A program made the translations under genes and the position numbers. 64,000 nucleotides of DNA from Flammula alnicola (Eukaryota; Basidiomycota; Agaricomycetes; Agaricales; Strophariaceae), in the NCBI GenBank assembly GCA_015499995.1, contig JADNRV010000003.1, forward strand, positions 1,178,001 through 1,242,000, in the 5' to 3' direction. How positions within the stretch are numbered: position 1 is the first letter of the stretch; each line of letters starts with the position of its first letter. Positions 33,369 to 43,828 of the stretch are shown here, one piece after another. The notes under the pieces were generated by a model, which did not search any database, had not been told where the DNA came from, and saw only the letters and a list, made by a program, of their open reading frames with translations.

Positions 33369-36019
33369 TCATATCTCCGGGTCGGATCGACTACCAACCG
33401 ACTCCTCGCTATCCTTGAAACCTTTGAAGAGGCCCTCGGGATCGCGAGGACGACGCGGAGAACTACCGTCACTGTCTTCGTCGCTTGGTGCTTCTTCGGC
33501 TTCGTCATCCACAAAGTCCTTGGGTTCCACGCGTTTTTCAGCGGCGACCTTGCGTTCGCGATACAAGCGGTATTGGAGGACCGTGTGCTCCCAGCTAGTA
33601 GTTGGAAGGCGCTCGAAGACGTTGGGATCCAAGAAAAGCAACAACTCGTCGATAAGCGGGAGACCGTTGTAGCCAATCTGAGCGGTGTCGACGTTTGACG
33701 CGCGTTCCAGTACGAAGTCAACGCACTTGGAACTGGTAAAAAGCGAACGTGTTAGTAGTGTTTTAAAGTCCGGTCCAGTCCGGTCTTTTGGCCCCCAGGG
33801 ACATAGACCGAGACTGAGACCGGTCCATATACATCCCAAGATGTCAAAAAACCGGACTGGACCGATTCAGACCGGTCTACGTCGGTCTTTTGCAGTCTTG
33901 GACCGGTCTGAACCAGATTCCGGTCTTAACCAGTCTTAACCGGTCTAAGACCGGTTTTTCGATGCAAACCACCAGTAATTTGATATATATGTATCAGTAA
34001 TATTTGTAGACGTAATATATACCTTGAAATTGAGCCCTGGAACGTTAAATTTCGTTGAGAATTGACTGTTCTACACTAATATTCCGCATTTTCTACTCTT
34101 TTAGAAACTTTTTGACTGTTTTATTTATTTCTCAGCCAAAACTTTACCAATCTGGATGCCCTTGGGGCCGATTTGAAGGGATAAATCAGGGCTAAAAAGT
34201 AGCCGGTTCAGACCGGTCTTAACCGCAAAGACCGGTCCACCGAGACCGGTCTTTTTGCGGTCTTTGATTCTCAAAAATCAAAAGACCGGACTGCTGGTCC
34301 GGTCTTTTTGCGGTCCAGTCCGGTCTGGTTGCGGTCTTTTTCCAGTCCCAAGACTGGACCTTTAAACACTACGTGTTAGAGACGCGGGGAAGTCTTCATT
34401 GTACAAATCCAAGATGCGCTGGGTGAACCGTCCAGCAAGGCGGTCAGCCTGGGCGAAGGAGGTCTCAGCCTGGCGCGCGGAAATAAGGCCTTGGCTAGTA
34501 TGGAACTGAATGTCCCTAAGGTCATCCTGAAAACCTAATAAAATGGGTCAGTCAAAGAAAGACCAAAACTGAAAAAGAGGGGACAGCCCGACTTACTGGC
34601 CAGAGAATCTCGTCCCAGAGAGAAAGCGTGCTCGCGGTAATATGCACGCTCCTCGGGGGCCCAAAGGAAGGAGCAGCGCCCGCGCTTGTGATGAACACAA
34701 GGGGGGCACCCCTTACCAAAACCTAAGAACTTGCAGTGCTGTTGGGTGTCCCCCATAACACATGCAAAACAAGGCGAATTGATCTGCGAAACGTAAAAGG
34801 TTTCGTTTAGTAACGTAACAAAGTCAGAAAGTAGGGACTCGACCTGAGGCTTGAAACCGCGACGAAAGACTTTAAGCTGGGCCGCATCAATAAGGGGTGG
34901 CGGCTGATTGGCGCGTAGACCTGCTGGGGTCTGTTCCCATAAAGAACGAGCATCTTCCAGAAACGCCTCTTGTGAGCGAATCTTCGTGTGGGGGCGTGAA
35001 GGCGCATATTTCGTCCGTTTAGATGGACCAGCAGAACCCGGCGGGGCGGCGTCCTCCTCTGACTCGGAAACTGTCGCCCGGCTCTTGGGCGTTTTGCGGG
35101 TAGGACGGCGGAGGCTGGGGTCGCGCTTGCGTTTTCCCGCGGCCTTTGACGATAGAAGGGGTGGGGTAGGGTCCAGTACGTCAATGTCGCCTTCTGACAA
35201 GGGAATCAGCGCGTCTAGGTCAAGTAGTGAAACTAGCGCCGTAAGGGCGGGAGATCAACTAAAAGAACAAAAACGAGAGGGACTTACCAGGCTGGGGGCA
35301 GTCAAGCGCAGCCTGTTGACCAATGGAGGATCGGCGCGCGGCTTCGGCCTGACGCTGCACCTCGACCTCGCGCTCAACCTTTTCTAATTCCTCTTGTGCC
35401 CGTGCCGCAGCCAGACGCTTACGCTCTTCGCGCAGGTTCTGGGCGGCAACCCGACGGGCCCGTTCCTCGCGTTGACGATGCATGAAGTCTTCCGCCTGCT
35501 TCTGCCTTTGAAGCATGAAAGGGAGCGACCCAGGTACGGCCGGAGGAAACTCGTAGTCCAAGGAAAGGGGGGCCTATCAAACAAGCAGGCAGGTCAGTTG
35601 TGGTCGGGAAATGTAAAACGAAACTGAGACCTACCCGATCGGGGTCGTCAATAATCCAATTCTCGCTACAAAGCTCCGCGAGTTGGTCAGGAGCGACGTG
35701 TTTGGCGAGGTCCGCGTGAAGCGCGCGGAAAGCGTGAATATCGTCAGGGATCAGATATTCACTATCCACGGCATCAGCGAAAGAAAGAAAGCGTCCCTGC
35801 AGCAATAAGTTAACAAGCGGAGACTGCGCGTACAGGCTGGAAGCAACGTACCATGAGGAAAAGTTGGCTTTGGAGAGCTGCAGAAGCGGTGTCCGGGTCA
35901 ATACCATCCTGCAAACAGCTTTTGAGCTGTGCGAAGGCGGGGCGTATAAACTCATAAATGTCGAAGACCCCAACATCGGCAGCCATCGAAGACGAGGGGG
36001 TAAGATCGTGGGAGGACAT
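33369..36019 (-). pseudogene. Cysteine-motif coiled-coil gene, broken by a MITE
   Basis: Exons are complement(33369..33747, [MITE 33756..34371], 34372..34534, 34597..35232, 35288..35573, 35635..35796, 35852..36019). The introns are 62, 55, 61 and 55 bp, GT-AG. Counting one target copy, the exons total 1794 nt, 597 residues in frame. From the N-terminus: a helical region; a long Arg/Glu/Gln-rich coiled coil (about residues 120-200); a basic nuclear-localisation-like segment (KRKRDPSLRRPTRK, about 239-252); six cysteines spaced CX2CX8CX8CX2CX7C at about 360-392, close to a fungal Zn2Cys6 cluster but with X8 in place of X6; and a very acidic C-terminus. The MITE adds an in-frame stop. No family is recognised with certainty. 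A DNA- or RNA-binding role is inference. Confidence 0.7.
33756..34371. mobile_element. hAT-like MITE built from ACCGGTCT motifs
   Basis: The 616-bp element has an 8-bp target duplication CGTGTTAG at 33748-33755 and 34372-34379, and ends starting TAGTGTTT (left TAGTGTTTTAAAG; right, read inward, TAGTGTTTAAAGG). The TAGTG ends and 8-bp duplication place it in the hAT superfamily. Its outer thirds consist of many copies of GACCGGTCT/AGACCGG in both orientations, with an AT-rich unique centre (about 33960-34200). It codes for nothing. It sits in the fifth exon of the opposite-strand gene. Confidence 0.88.
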
Positions 36020-37937
36020 GTCGAACAAATATAAAAAGCGTCAAAACAAGCAGGAATCGGTAGTGGTGTGGAAGAGTGTTGGACTCTGGAGGGCGTGACA
36101 CGTTATTTATTGGGGATCGCCTGGTCTGTGCGCCACTAACGTACCACGCGGAGATCTGGAAGAACAAGGGACGAAGTGTTTCACGCGTCGAGCCTAAAGC
36201 TTGAGCAGTTGGGCGCTGCCCGTACCTTGACTTCTAGACGGGCGCTAAAGTTTGAGGCAAAAAACATACAATGGGCGCGTGTGGTGATGTATGATGTCAT
36301 GACCGAATCTGGTCATGTAATGTGCAACGGATTGATCGGCGCGATGAAATACCGATCCTAGACAGTGTAAGAATGCTCAGCAATCACGGAGAAATCTGTG
36401 CGGCGTTTCGGCCAGCAACCAGGACTTAGGGAGAAACAGACTCGGATCACGCGGCATTGACTGGGGACAGTCAATATTATAAGTGTGGGGGAGATGATGG
36501 GGCGCGGCGCGGTCCACCCGTGAAATTTCGCGATTTCCCAATCAATCAATCTATTACACTAGGGAAACAAGGGTAGGCAGCATACCTCGTGCTGGCCGAC
36601 TAAGTAGGTTACATACGGGAAACCACCTAATCTAGTACAGCGGAAGTAACTATCTACGGTCCGGCGGATCTAGCTAGTAAGCTCAGAAGTACGTGTAGAA
36701 CCAAGGTTGATGCCAAAGAAGCATGACCTCCGTGTGTACCTGCAAATCAAACAAGAGGCTTCGACCAGAGAAACCCGCGTAGAATGAGAATCCCGAAGCT
36801 TTGAGGCACGGATAGTCTAGTATGGACGCGGCGTTTAGACGCGTCGATCGCGACCCAAAGAACACGTGACCAGACAATCCACATTGTTCCACACACCCAC
36901 TTGTCCGTTACACACGTAGAACGGCCGAGTAGTTTGGTTCCGAACAAGCCGAACTCTCCAAAAACCAGCTCATTGTGAAGCACGCGGGAAACGCCGCTAT
37001 AGAGGCGGCGGCTCCGACTTGACCGACGACCGTGCCGCACCGGCAAAAGGGGAACCCGCGTCGAATGTGCCGTGCATCCCAATCGGGCAATAATGTGTCT
37101 AAATACGGACCCAACTGTATTGATCCCAAAAGAGGGTGTTCCGCGACATAGCGGTTCATTCTTGAAACCAAACATACGCCAGAAAACGGGGACTCACCAG
37201 TAACCGTTACCGAATGGACCCGTAATCACGACACCATGAACCAGTAGAAATAGTGCTATTAGACGCGTAGAATCATATGCAACATGTAGAGGCTTGGCGC
37301 TCAGTAGGTATAAAATACGCTTGTAATGCACGTAGTAGGGTAGGCAATCCACCCCACAGTTGACGCTTTAAAACCAGTGAAAACACTTAAGGGAACGATT
37401 TAACCTCGTCGCACCGGACTTAATTTAATAAAGACCAACATTTGACGCTTCAAAACAGCTTTGCGACCATTGCAAGCTTGAGAAGTAGTTAACCAGAGTT
37501 TGACGTGTGTTTCTGTAAAGTGTAGCGTGCGCCCGTCGTGACCACGTGAAAGTTGTAGCGCGATCCCGTCGTGGTAGCGTGAAAGTTGTAGTGCATACTC
37601 GTCGCGGTCACTGCATGAAAGTTACAGGTTGTTAAAGTCCAGTTAAAGTCAACAGTTCGTATCAGTCGTCAAGTTAAAGGAAGTCCGAGTCGGCATTGTT
37701 TTGAAGTTAGAAAGTCACCACACCAGTTCTACGGAACTAAAACCCGCCCCATACCAAAACCCGCGTAGACTTGTTTACAAGTCGAAGCACTTCTCCTTTT
37801 TCATACTTTACCCCCGAGACTCGCACACAAGACTACGTCTAGTCAAGTTGTTGGTTTTGTGGTTTGGTTGTGTTGAGTGTAGAGTTCTTTCTGCACCACT
37901 AGCTAGATCATTTCCAACATAGACGAAACCTAGCACT
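36020..37937. other. Unexplained 1.9-kb region
   Basis: The first few hundred bases upstream of 36019 should hold the promoter of the 597-residue gene. The rest has no supported gene. ACGCG-type words are frequent, as in the gypsy pol and the two opposite-strand genes, which hints at a common origin. LINE copy B begins at about 37938. Confidence 0.4.
37522..37623 (+). repeat. Three-copy 33-36-bp minisatellite
   Basis: Three successive units begin GTAGYG and end GTGAAAGTT or ATGAAAGTT, with CCGTCGTG/CTCGTCGCG cores. No coding potential. Confidence 0.55.
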
Positions 37938-37955
37938 TTACCGGCGGATTCCTAC

Positions 37956-39149
37956 TTGAGGCCTCTGCCTCCTATTCCTCCTTGGCCAGCTGGCTGGAAG
38001 AGCAGTCGTCTTAGCTATGCTGAGATGGCTGCTGCCAACCCGCTGTCCCAGAGGGACCCCGCTATGGGCCATAGTGCCTTTGGTGGTGGACCCCCTCGTT
38101 ATCCACCCGCGCCTCGAGTTCCCACCATGCAGGCAGAGCTGTCGGGCAACAAACGATTCCTGTCATCTCCGATGGGGCCGTCCTCTGCGAAGAAGCAGAA
38201 GACTACCCCATCGTTTACTTCATCTGGACCTACTCGCAAGCAGGTCCTGATCCAATACTCTGGCCCTGAGGAGTGCCCCAAGGACAGTAAACTCGTCGAG
38301 CTTCGCAATAAGATCGACAAAGGACTCCGAGATGCAGCCAGGACCCTTCAGGTCCTGTCTGCCTCTCGTGCGTACGAGGGTATATCCCTTGCTACTTTGA
38401 GCGTGGCCAACGAGGCCGACCTCAACATCATCCATGGTTTCGTCCATGCTATCACTCCTACATCCGACACTCTTGACGTGTGGGTTGGGCTCCCTACCTC
38501 GAAGTCTTATCTCAAGGCTCTCGATCTACCTGCCTTCAGTGACTATGTCACTAGGGTTCCTACCACCGGCACTGAGGTGAAGATGGCGATGCTCGCCTCC
38601 CCTCTTGCCATGAATATCATGCTCGCGGGTCCCCCTCGCGTCATCCACAACTCGAAGGCGAGCTCCACCGCTCATGCCTTCTTTGAAATCTACGACTCGC
38701 AATCGGGTCAACACGCGAAGCGTCTTATCAACAAGATCTTCATGTTCCGCGGTAGGGTGATTCTCATTCGCCCAACAGTTGTTAGCGCCGGCGTCCCCCT
38801 CTGCACTCGTTGCTGGAGGTGGGGCCACCCGAAGAACTCCTGCAAAGCACGCCAGCCGATCTGCGCGTGCTGCTCTGGCCCACATGAGACCGATGTGCAT
38901 CGCATCTCGGCCTCGTGCTGCAAACCTCACCCGGAGGCTGAGCCCCCGACCAAAGGCACTCCGCTTGGTACGGACTGCCCCCACTCTGCGCGGTGCCCTT
39001 CGTGCCGCAAGGATCATTGGGCCTCTTCGAGCCACTGCTCGTTCTGGCGACACCGCTTCGACCGCCCCTGGATCGAGGCTAAATATGCTGAGGTACGTGA
39101 TTTTTGGTTAAATCACCGTCCCACCCATCGCTCACATAACGTAGCTTAA
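37956..39149 (+). CDS. LINE copy B ORF1 (Gag-like, CCHC knuckles), N-terminally truncated
   Basis: The open frame of 397 residues has a Pro-rich start, a central region with predicted RNA-binding character (about 95-250), and cysteine knuckles near the C-terminus: CTRCWRWGHPKNSC (CX2CX4HX4C), CACCSGPHETDVH and CPSCRKDHWASSSHC. Family knowledge: LINE ORF1 proteins of this type bind the element's RNA. Full copies start about 190 residues further upstream. The stop TAA overlaps the ORF2 ATG as TAATG. Confidence 0.85.
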   Translation: MRPLPPIPPWPAGWKSSRLSYAEMAAANPLSQRDPAMGHSAFGGGPPRYPPAPRVPTMQAELSGNKRFLSSPMGPSSAKKQKTTPSFTSSGPTRKQVLIQYSGPEECPKDSKLVELRNKIDKGLRDAARTLQVLSASRAYEGISLATLSVANEADLNIIHGFVHAITPTSDTLDVWVGLPTSKSYLKALDLPAFSDYVTRVPTTGTEVKMAMLASPLAMNIMLAGPPRVIHNSKASSTAHAFFEIYDSQSGQHAKRLINKIFMFRGRVILIRPTVVSAGVPLCTRCWRWGHPKNSCKARQPICACCSGPHETDVHRISASCCKPHPEAEPPTKGTPLGTDCPHSARCPSCRKDHWASSSHCSFWRHRFDRPWIEAKYAEVRDFWLNHRPTHRSHNVA

Positions 39150-41108
39150 TGCCAGTACAACCAACGCTGGATGAAGTGCGGGTGCTGAGCTGGAACGTGG
39201 CCAGGGACAGGATGTCCCTGGATGTAATACTATCGCAATGTAACAACATATATGATATCATATTCATGCAAGAACCCCCTTGGCGACACATAAGGACCGC
39301 CCCGACTGCTAAAACCAGAAAGGGCGAGGATGTCATAGGCGCACCGAACCACCCAGATTGGCTGGCAATGGTCCGTGCGCCCACTACTGCTGATGAGCGA
39401 CCCCGGGTTATGACCTATGTTTCGACTAGGCTAGCCCGGTATTGCCCGTCTCTACGAAGGGATGTGATTGATCACCCCGATATACAGGTCCTGTCACTCT
39501 CAACAAGTGCCGAGACTTTCTTTTTGATGAATGTCTATTCTGACGTGGATCATGGGGCCATTAACTGGCTCAAGGCCCACGACACTACACTTCCTCGCTT
39601 CCATTTCATGGGCGGGGACTTTAACGCACACTCCGAGGACTGGGATGAAGGTCACAGTGGTCGGGAGGGATGCGCTCTCTCGCTGCAGCAATCTGCTGCT
39701 ATTCTTGGGCTTGAACTTGCCCCTTTTGGCAATCCAGGGCCCACGCATATACCAAGAGATCCCACCAAGTGCAAAACGGTGATCGATCTGGCCTTTGTCC
39801 CACCTAACCAGGTGATCAATCAAACTACTGTCCGATGCCCGGACATTCAACTCAGATCAGATCACATTCCGATTTCGACTACACTGGACATCTCTCCCGC
39901 CCCTTATGGGGCGGTTCGGATGTCTCTTCCTACTGATGATGTTCCGGCATTCATCAATTCTATCAGCTCAGGGCTTCGGGCTATTGATCTGACTGCCCCT
40001 CTAAACACCGAGGAACAGGTCGAGGCTGCTGCGCAAGCGGTGGCTTTGGTCTTCTCTTCTGCATGGGATTCCCATGCTAAAGAGTCCTTTGTTACCCGGC
40101 GATCTAAGCCCTGGTGGACCCAGGATTGCTCAGACGCCCTTGACACGTTCCGGCGCAGTCGTCTGCCCGAGGACTGGAAATCTTTTCAGAAAACCGTCCG
40201 AGATGTCAAGCGCGAGTTCTTTGATCAACGGATCCATGAAATCACGTCTGCTAACAAGCGCCCGTGGGACCTCATGAATTGGGTCCAACAGCGCAAACTT
40301 CCTCCCTGTGAGGCTCTCCATTATCGTGGCGAGCCCTGCAATGACATGCCTGCCCTCTGGGGCGCGCTCCACGGTACCTACAACTCTGCCTCGGACAGGG
40401 TGTTTGATGCTGATTTGTTGAATTCTCTCCCTGCCTTGCCTGTTAGGGAGTGGATTCATTTCTCTGCGCTGGAACTCACAGAGGCTCTCTCTGCGTGTTC
40501 CGGTCTGTCTGCTCCAGGTCCGGATCATGTCAATTGGTCCCACCTGAAGGGGATAGTACATTGTGACCCTCATTCTGTTGAGGTCCTCCTCTTGATTGCC
40601 AATGCCTGCATGCATGTGGGCTATTGGCCATCTGTATTTAAGGATTCTCTTTCGGTGATTATACACAAGCCGAATAAGCCATCCTACTCTGCACCTAAGG
40701 CTTTCAGGCCGATTGTTCTCCTGAATACCATTGGTAAATTAATCGAGAAGATGATCTCGAACTGCATTCAGTTCGACGCAGTCGGTCTGGATATTTTCCA
40801 TCCTAGCCAGGTGGGTGGAGTGCGTCAACGCTCCACTGAGGATGCTGGGCTCTTCCTCACGCACATTGTGCGTGCGGGATGGGCTAAGGGTTTGAAGACT
40901 AGCGTGGTCGCTTTTGATCTCGCTCAGTTTTTCCCTTCACTCAATCACGACGCGCTCGTGATCATTCTTCGGAAACTTGGCTTCCCTCCAGTGGTGGTCA
41001 AGTTTTTCGTGTCTTATCTAGTAGAAAGGAAGACACGATATGCGTGGAACTCCTTTTTGTCAGACCCGCTACAGGCAGACGTGAGGGTGGGCCAGGGATC
41101 GGCCTTGT
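39149..41108 (+). CDS. LINE copy B ORF2, endonuclease and partial RT
   Basis: Starts MPVQPTLDEVRVLSWNVARD. Endonuclease motifs are LSWNVAR, QEPPW, NVYSD, GGDFNAHS and SDHIPIS. The reverse transcriptase starts near residue 480 (FRPIVLLNTIGKLIEK, then AFDLAQFFPSLNH) and breaks off at GQGSAL, before the YVDD box, because of the copia insertion. The frame continues a further 58 residues into the LTR and is meaningless there. Confidence 0.88.
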
Positions 41109-41138
41109 TGTTAAAACTGCCTACACATGTCTCCAAGT

Positions 41139-41180
41139 TATCTTATCTTATCTTATCTTATCTCTTATCTTATCTCTTAT
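41139..41180. repeat. (TTATC)n microsatellite
   Basis: About eight TTATC or TTATCTC units lie within the copia LTR. Confidence 0.85.
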
Positions 41181-41384
41181 CTGCACTTCCTCCTTTTCAC
41201 TTGTTGTGCATTTGTAGATTAGATTCTTATCAAGTTCTAGATGATCTCCAGATCATGTCTAGATCCTTTCTATTTTGTATATAAAGTCTTTTGACATTTG
41301 CCAGAAGTCCTTAGTTACTCACTTTGGACTTCAGGCAAGTAGTTAGTATTTTGCCCAATACAATTAGTTACTCATTCTGGACTT

Positions 41385-42419
41385 TTTTTTTTTTTTTTTT
41401 TTAAATCAACAATTTATATTCTGAAGCACGATCGCAGCTCAGACTCTAACTAATACAAACAAGTACGCTACAATACCCATCGCAAAAGAAAGAAATTGGT
41501 TGCTCGCAGGGGAGTATGCAGCGCGCGCAAGCGCGACGCGGGCGAGACTGCGCAGCAGCCTGAAACCCAAATAACAGACCTCGCAGCCCAGGAAATACAA
41601 ACGCGCGGCGTTGTTAACGCTACTGAGTGTGAGGTAGATATGGATTAAAAGGGGTGGACAGGGGGGTCACCCAGATGCGAGAAGAGCCTGCCAGGCCCTC
41701 CCCGATTAAATGGTAAAATCGACGTGGTCATAGCTAAACGAGGACTGAAGTCCAGGCCGCCGTCCACCAAGCCGGGTCCAGAACAACACAGCGAACGACA
41801 CGACCCCGAAGGGTAGAGCTGCCCTAACCTGGAATGACCAGGTCCTCCAGCCTCTCAGCCTTTGACTGCGCTGGACCAACACTCATGGGCAGTGAGTCGC
41901 TTTGACCGCAGCGCCGCCCGCAAATGAGATTGCCCCCCCATCCAGAGTCCCTCATCCGACTCCGGCCTGAGGCCGATTGAACGCAAACGCACTAGGGTTG
42001 TTGCTCAAAAATTTCTCAAGACCCCACACTAGGTGCGGGGCCCTGTGAGGTAGCATGTGCAACTTCTTGCACTTGAATAAATGAGCGCGCGTCTGAGGAT
42101 AAACCCCCCACGTGCACCCAAGAGCCAACGGGTTGTCGATTTTGAACCGCTCGTAATACGAGCTGATCGGGGCATGATTCGTGATAACACGGCACATGCG
42201 GGTGAACAACTGAGAGTTGCGGCCGCCCACTTCAAGCCACGGCCCACGGCGAACGGGGGTCGGACGGAGAGGATTACCCTTTAGATCCTCTAACTCCAAG
42301 AAATTGGAGCCAAGCAAATTGGGGACCTCGTCGACCTCTGTCGACCAGGCATCCCGCGCTACAGTGTCAGCTCTGTTCTTGAGCCAAGCGATAGATAGAG
42401 GGGTATTCGGTGTAACAGG
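41385..42419 (-). mobile_element. 5'-truncated LINE inside a copia LTR
   Basis: Minus-strand LINE with its poly(A) as poly(T) from about 41385, the 3' UTR and the C-terminal end of ORF2. It is flanked by a 15-bp near-perfect duplication (ACTCATTCTGGACTT at 41370-41384; ACTCACTCTGGACTT at 42420-42434). Its sequence is more diverged than the other copies, so it is a separate subfamily. Confidence 0.88.
41952..42419 (-). pseudogene. LINE ORF2 C-terminus (diverged subfamily)
   Basis: The frame matches the C-terminal 150 residues of ORF2 in the other copies. It includes a zinc-finger-like Cys-X-Trp-Gly...His-X3-Cys segment (CTWGVYPQTRAHLFKC, with the first-pair Cys partly replaced). It stops at 41952 in the usual place. 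The 5' part is missing. Confidence 0.8.
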
Positions 42420-42434
42420 ACTCACTCTGGACTT

Positions 42435-42908
42435 CAGCTCACTGTAGCTCCTGTGTCCCTCGCTTCGAGTTGCTCATATTAGGCGCACAGCTGCGTCACG
42501 TGTTTCTGCGCTTGCCACCTTTAACAGGTTATGGGCCCCGCGCTCTAAGCGCTTCAAACAGGTGTTTTGCGAACGAAATCTATTAGTAGTTAGCTTTCAT
42601 CAGGCATATTACCTCTCATTACTTGTAAACCCTTGCCAGGCCCGGCCTTATATTGCCGCTGCTAGTAAGGACAAGCTTGCACGCCATTAGGGCTGAGTTA
42701 CACTCGGAACAACCGCCTGGACTCCGAGTTACATACACTTTTATATAGTGTTGTCTAGAATACTCTAGTTTACACTTTCATTTCATTTCCAAGTTCGCCG
42801 CACCTACTGCGCACAGAACGCCGTACAACTCATTTACACATATCCGGACACTATTCCGCATATCCCCACAAATCGCGCTCTTCCACTCTCCACGGATCCC
42901 TCGCAATC
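42435..42908. other. Rest of copia LTR and leader
   Basis: Non-coding. It includes an AT-rich TTTTATATAG block (about 42732) that may be the LTR promoter and two GAGTTAC blocks (about 42695 and 42725). The LTR end and primer binding site could not be fixed. Confidence 0.45.
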
Positions 42909-43223
42909 ATGTCTTCTTTACACATGCCCCAAATTACTAAATTGAATGCTTTCAATTATAACACTTGGTCCGGTGATATGCAGGCCTGGCTCCATGCAAA
43001 CAGCATCTGGCACATTGTAAACCGCACATCTACCAAGCCTACACTCCCTGCAACCCCTACAGCAGAGGAGACCAAAGCATTTGATGACTGGACGCTTAAA
43101 TCAGACAAAGCATCCGGAATGATGTATATGCTTGTAGAGGATGATCAGAAGATCCACTTCAATGGAATTGAGGATGATCCGGTCAAGATCTGGACCGCTC
43201 TGCGCGATATCCATCAGCAGAAG

Positions 43224-43225
<2 letters not shown>
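42909..43225 (+). pseudogene. copia Gag N-terminus, truncated
   Basis: Starts MSSLHMPQITKLNAFNYNTW. The WSGDMQAWL and IWTALRDIH motifs are typical of the copia Gag (UBN2-like) N-terminal domain. Reading stops in a poly(T) insertion. It shows the part that the first copia copy (4788) lacks, though I cannot say the two are the same family. Confidence 0.8.
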
Positions 43226-43269
<44 letters not shown>

Positions 43270-43795
43270 GCAATTTGTATTCCGATGCACGATTGCAGTT
43301 CGGTCCCTAACTAATACAAACGAGTACGCTACAATACCCAAAGCAAAAGAACGCAATTTAGGCCCCTCTTTGCAGGGAGACCGATTGGGCACACCTTGTG
43401 GTGTGTGGGTTCCCAACATTGCCGCTTCAACTTAAGCCCGTACCGAGTCTATTATGCTCGAGCAGACCGACAGTGGATATAGATCTGTCGAGCCAGCACA
43501 AGGGGACTACCCAAGTACCGCTACGGTCTGGCCGTTAACAGGGATTACAACCCCGCTCGTGCTTTCCCGTCCCCCGGCAGGTGGTTTCCTTATGCCGAAA
43601 CGGCGCGGATCCCCAATTCTGTCCGGAGTCACTGTCTCGCCGTGGAACTCTACCCTGCCGTGCGGCTGGGAGTGCATTCTTCACGACTAACCCTGGTTCA
43701 TTCCGCCAGCCGGGTGCCCTGTCCCAGTTCCCTATGGGTTTATTACTCCCAGGAAGGGGCGGCCTTTCGGCCCTACTGGGTCGGGTGGTTTTCTC

Positions 43796-43828
<33 letters not shown>

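Larger units (their letters stand above)
37938..41108 (+). mobile_element. LINE copy B (Tad1-like), plus strand
   Basis: 5'-truncated inside ORF1 and cut at 41108 by a copia LTR starting TGTTAAAAC. It carries most of ORF1 and the endonuclease and N-terminal reverse transcriptase parts of ORF2, all in frame. It is the cleanest ORF1-ORF2 junction in the window. Confidence 0.9.
41109..43225 (+). mobile_element. Second copia element: 5' LTR and Gag start
   Basis: The LTR starts TGTTAAAAC at 41109 inside LINE copy B and is itself interrupted by a LINE (41385-42419). The LTR right end is somewhere near 42830. A copia Gag N-terminus follows at 42909 and is cut at 43225 by the poly(T) of a minus-strand retroposon. 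The rest of the element is not in the window. Confidence 0.75.

Noticed and set aside
35233..35287. Earlier acceptor (TTTTAG) for the third intron of the 597-residue gene
   Set aside because: It would make an intron under 30 bp and bring a stop after nine codons. The acceptor 26 bp further gives an open frame.
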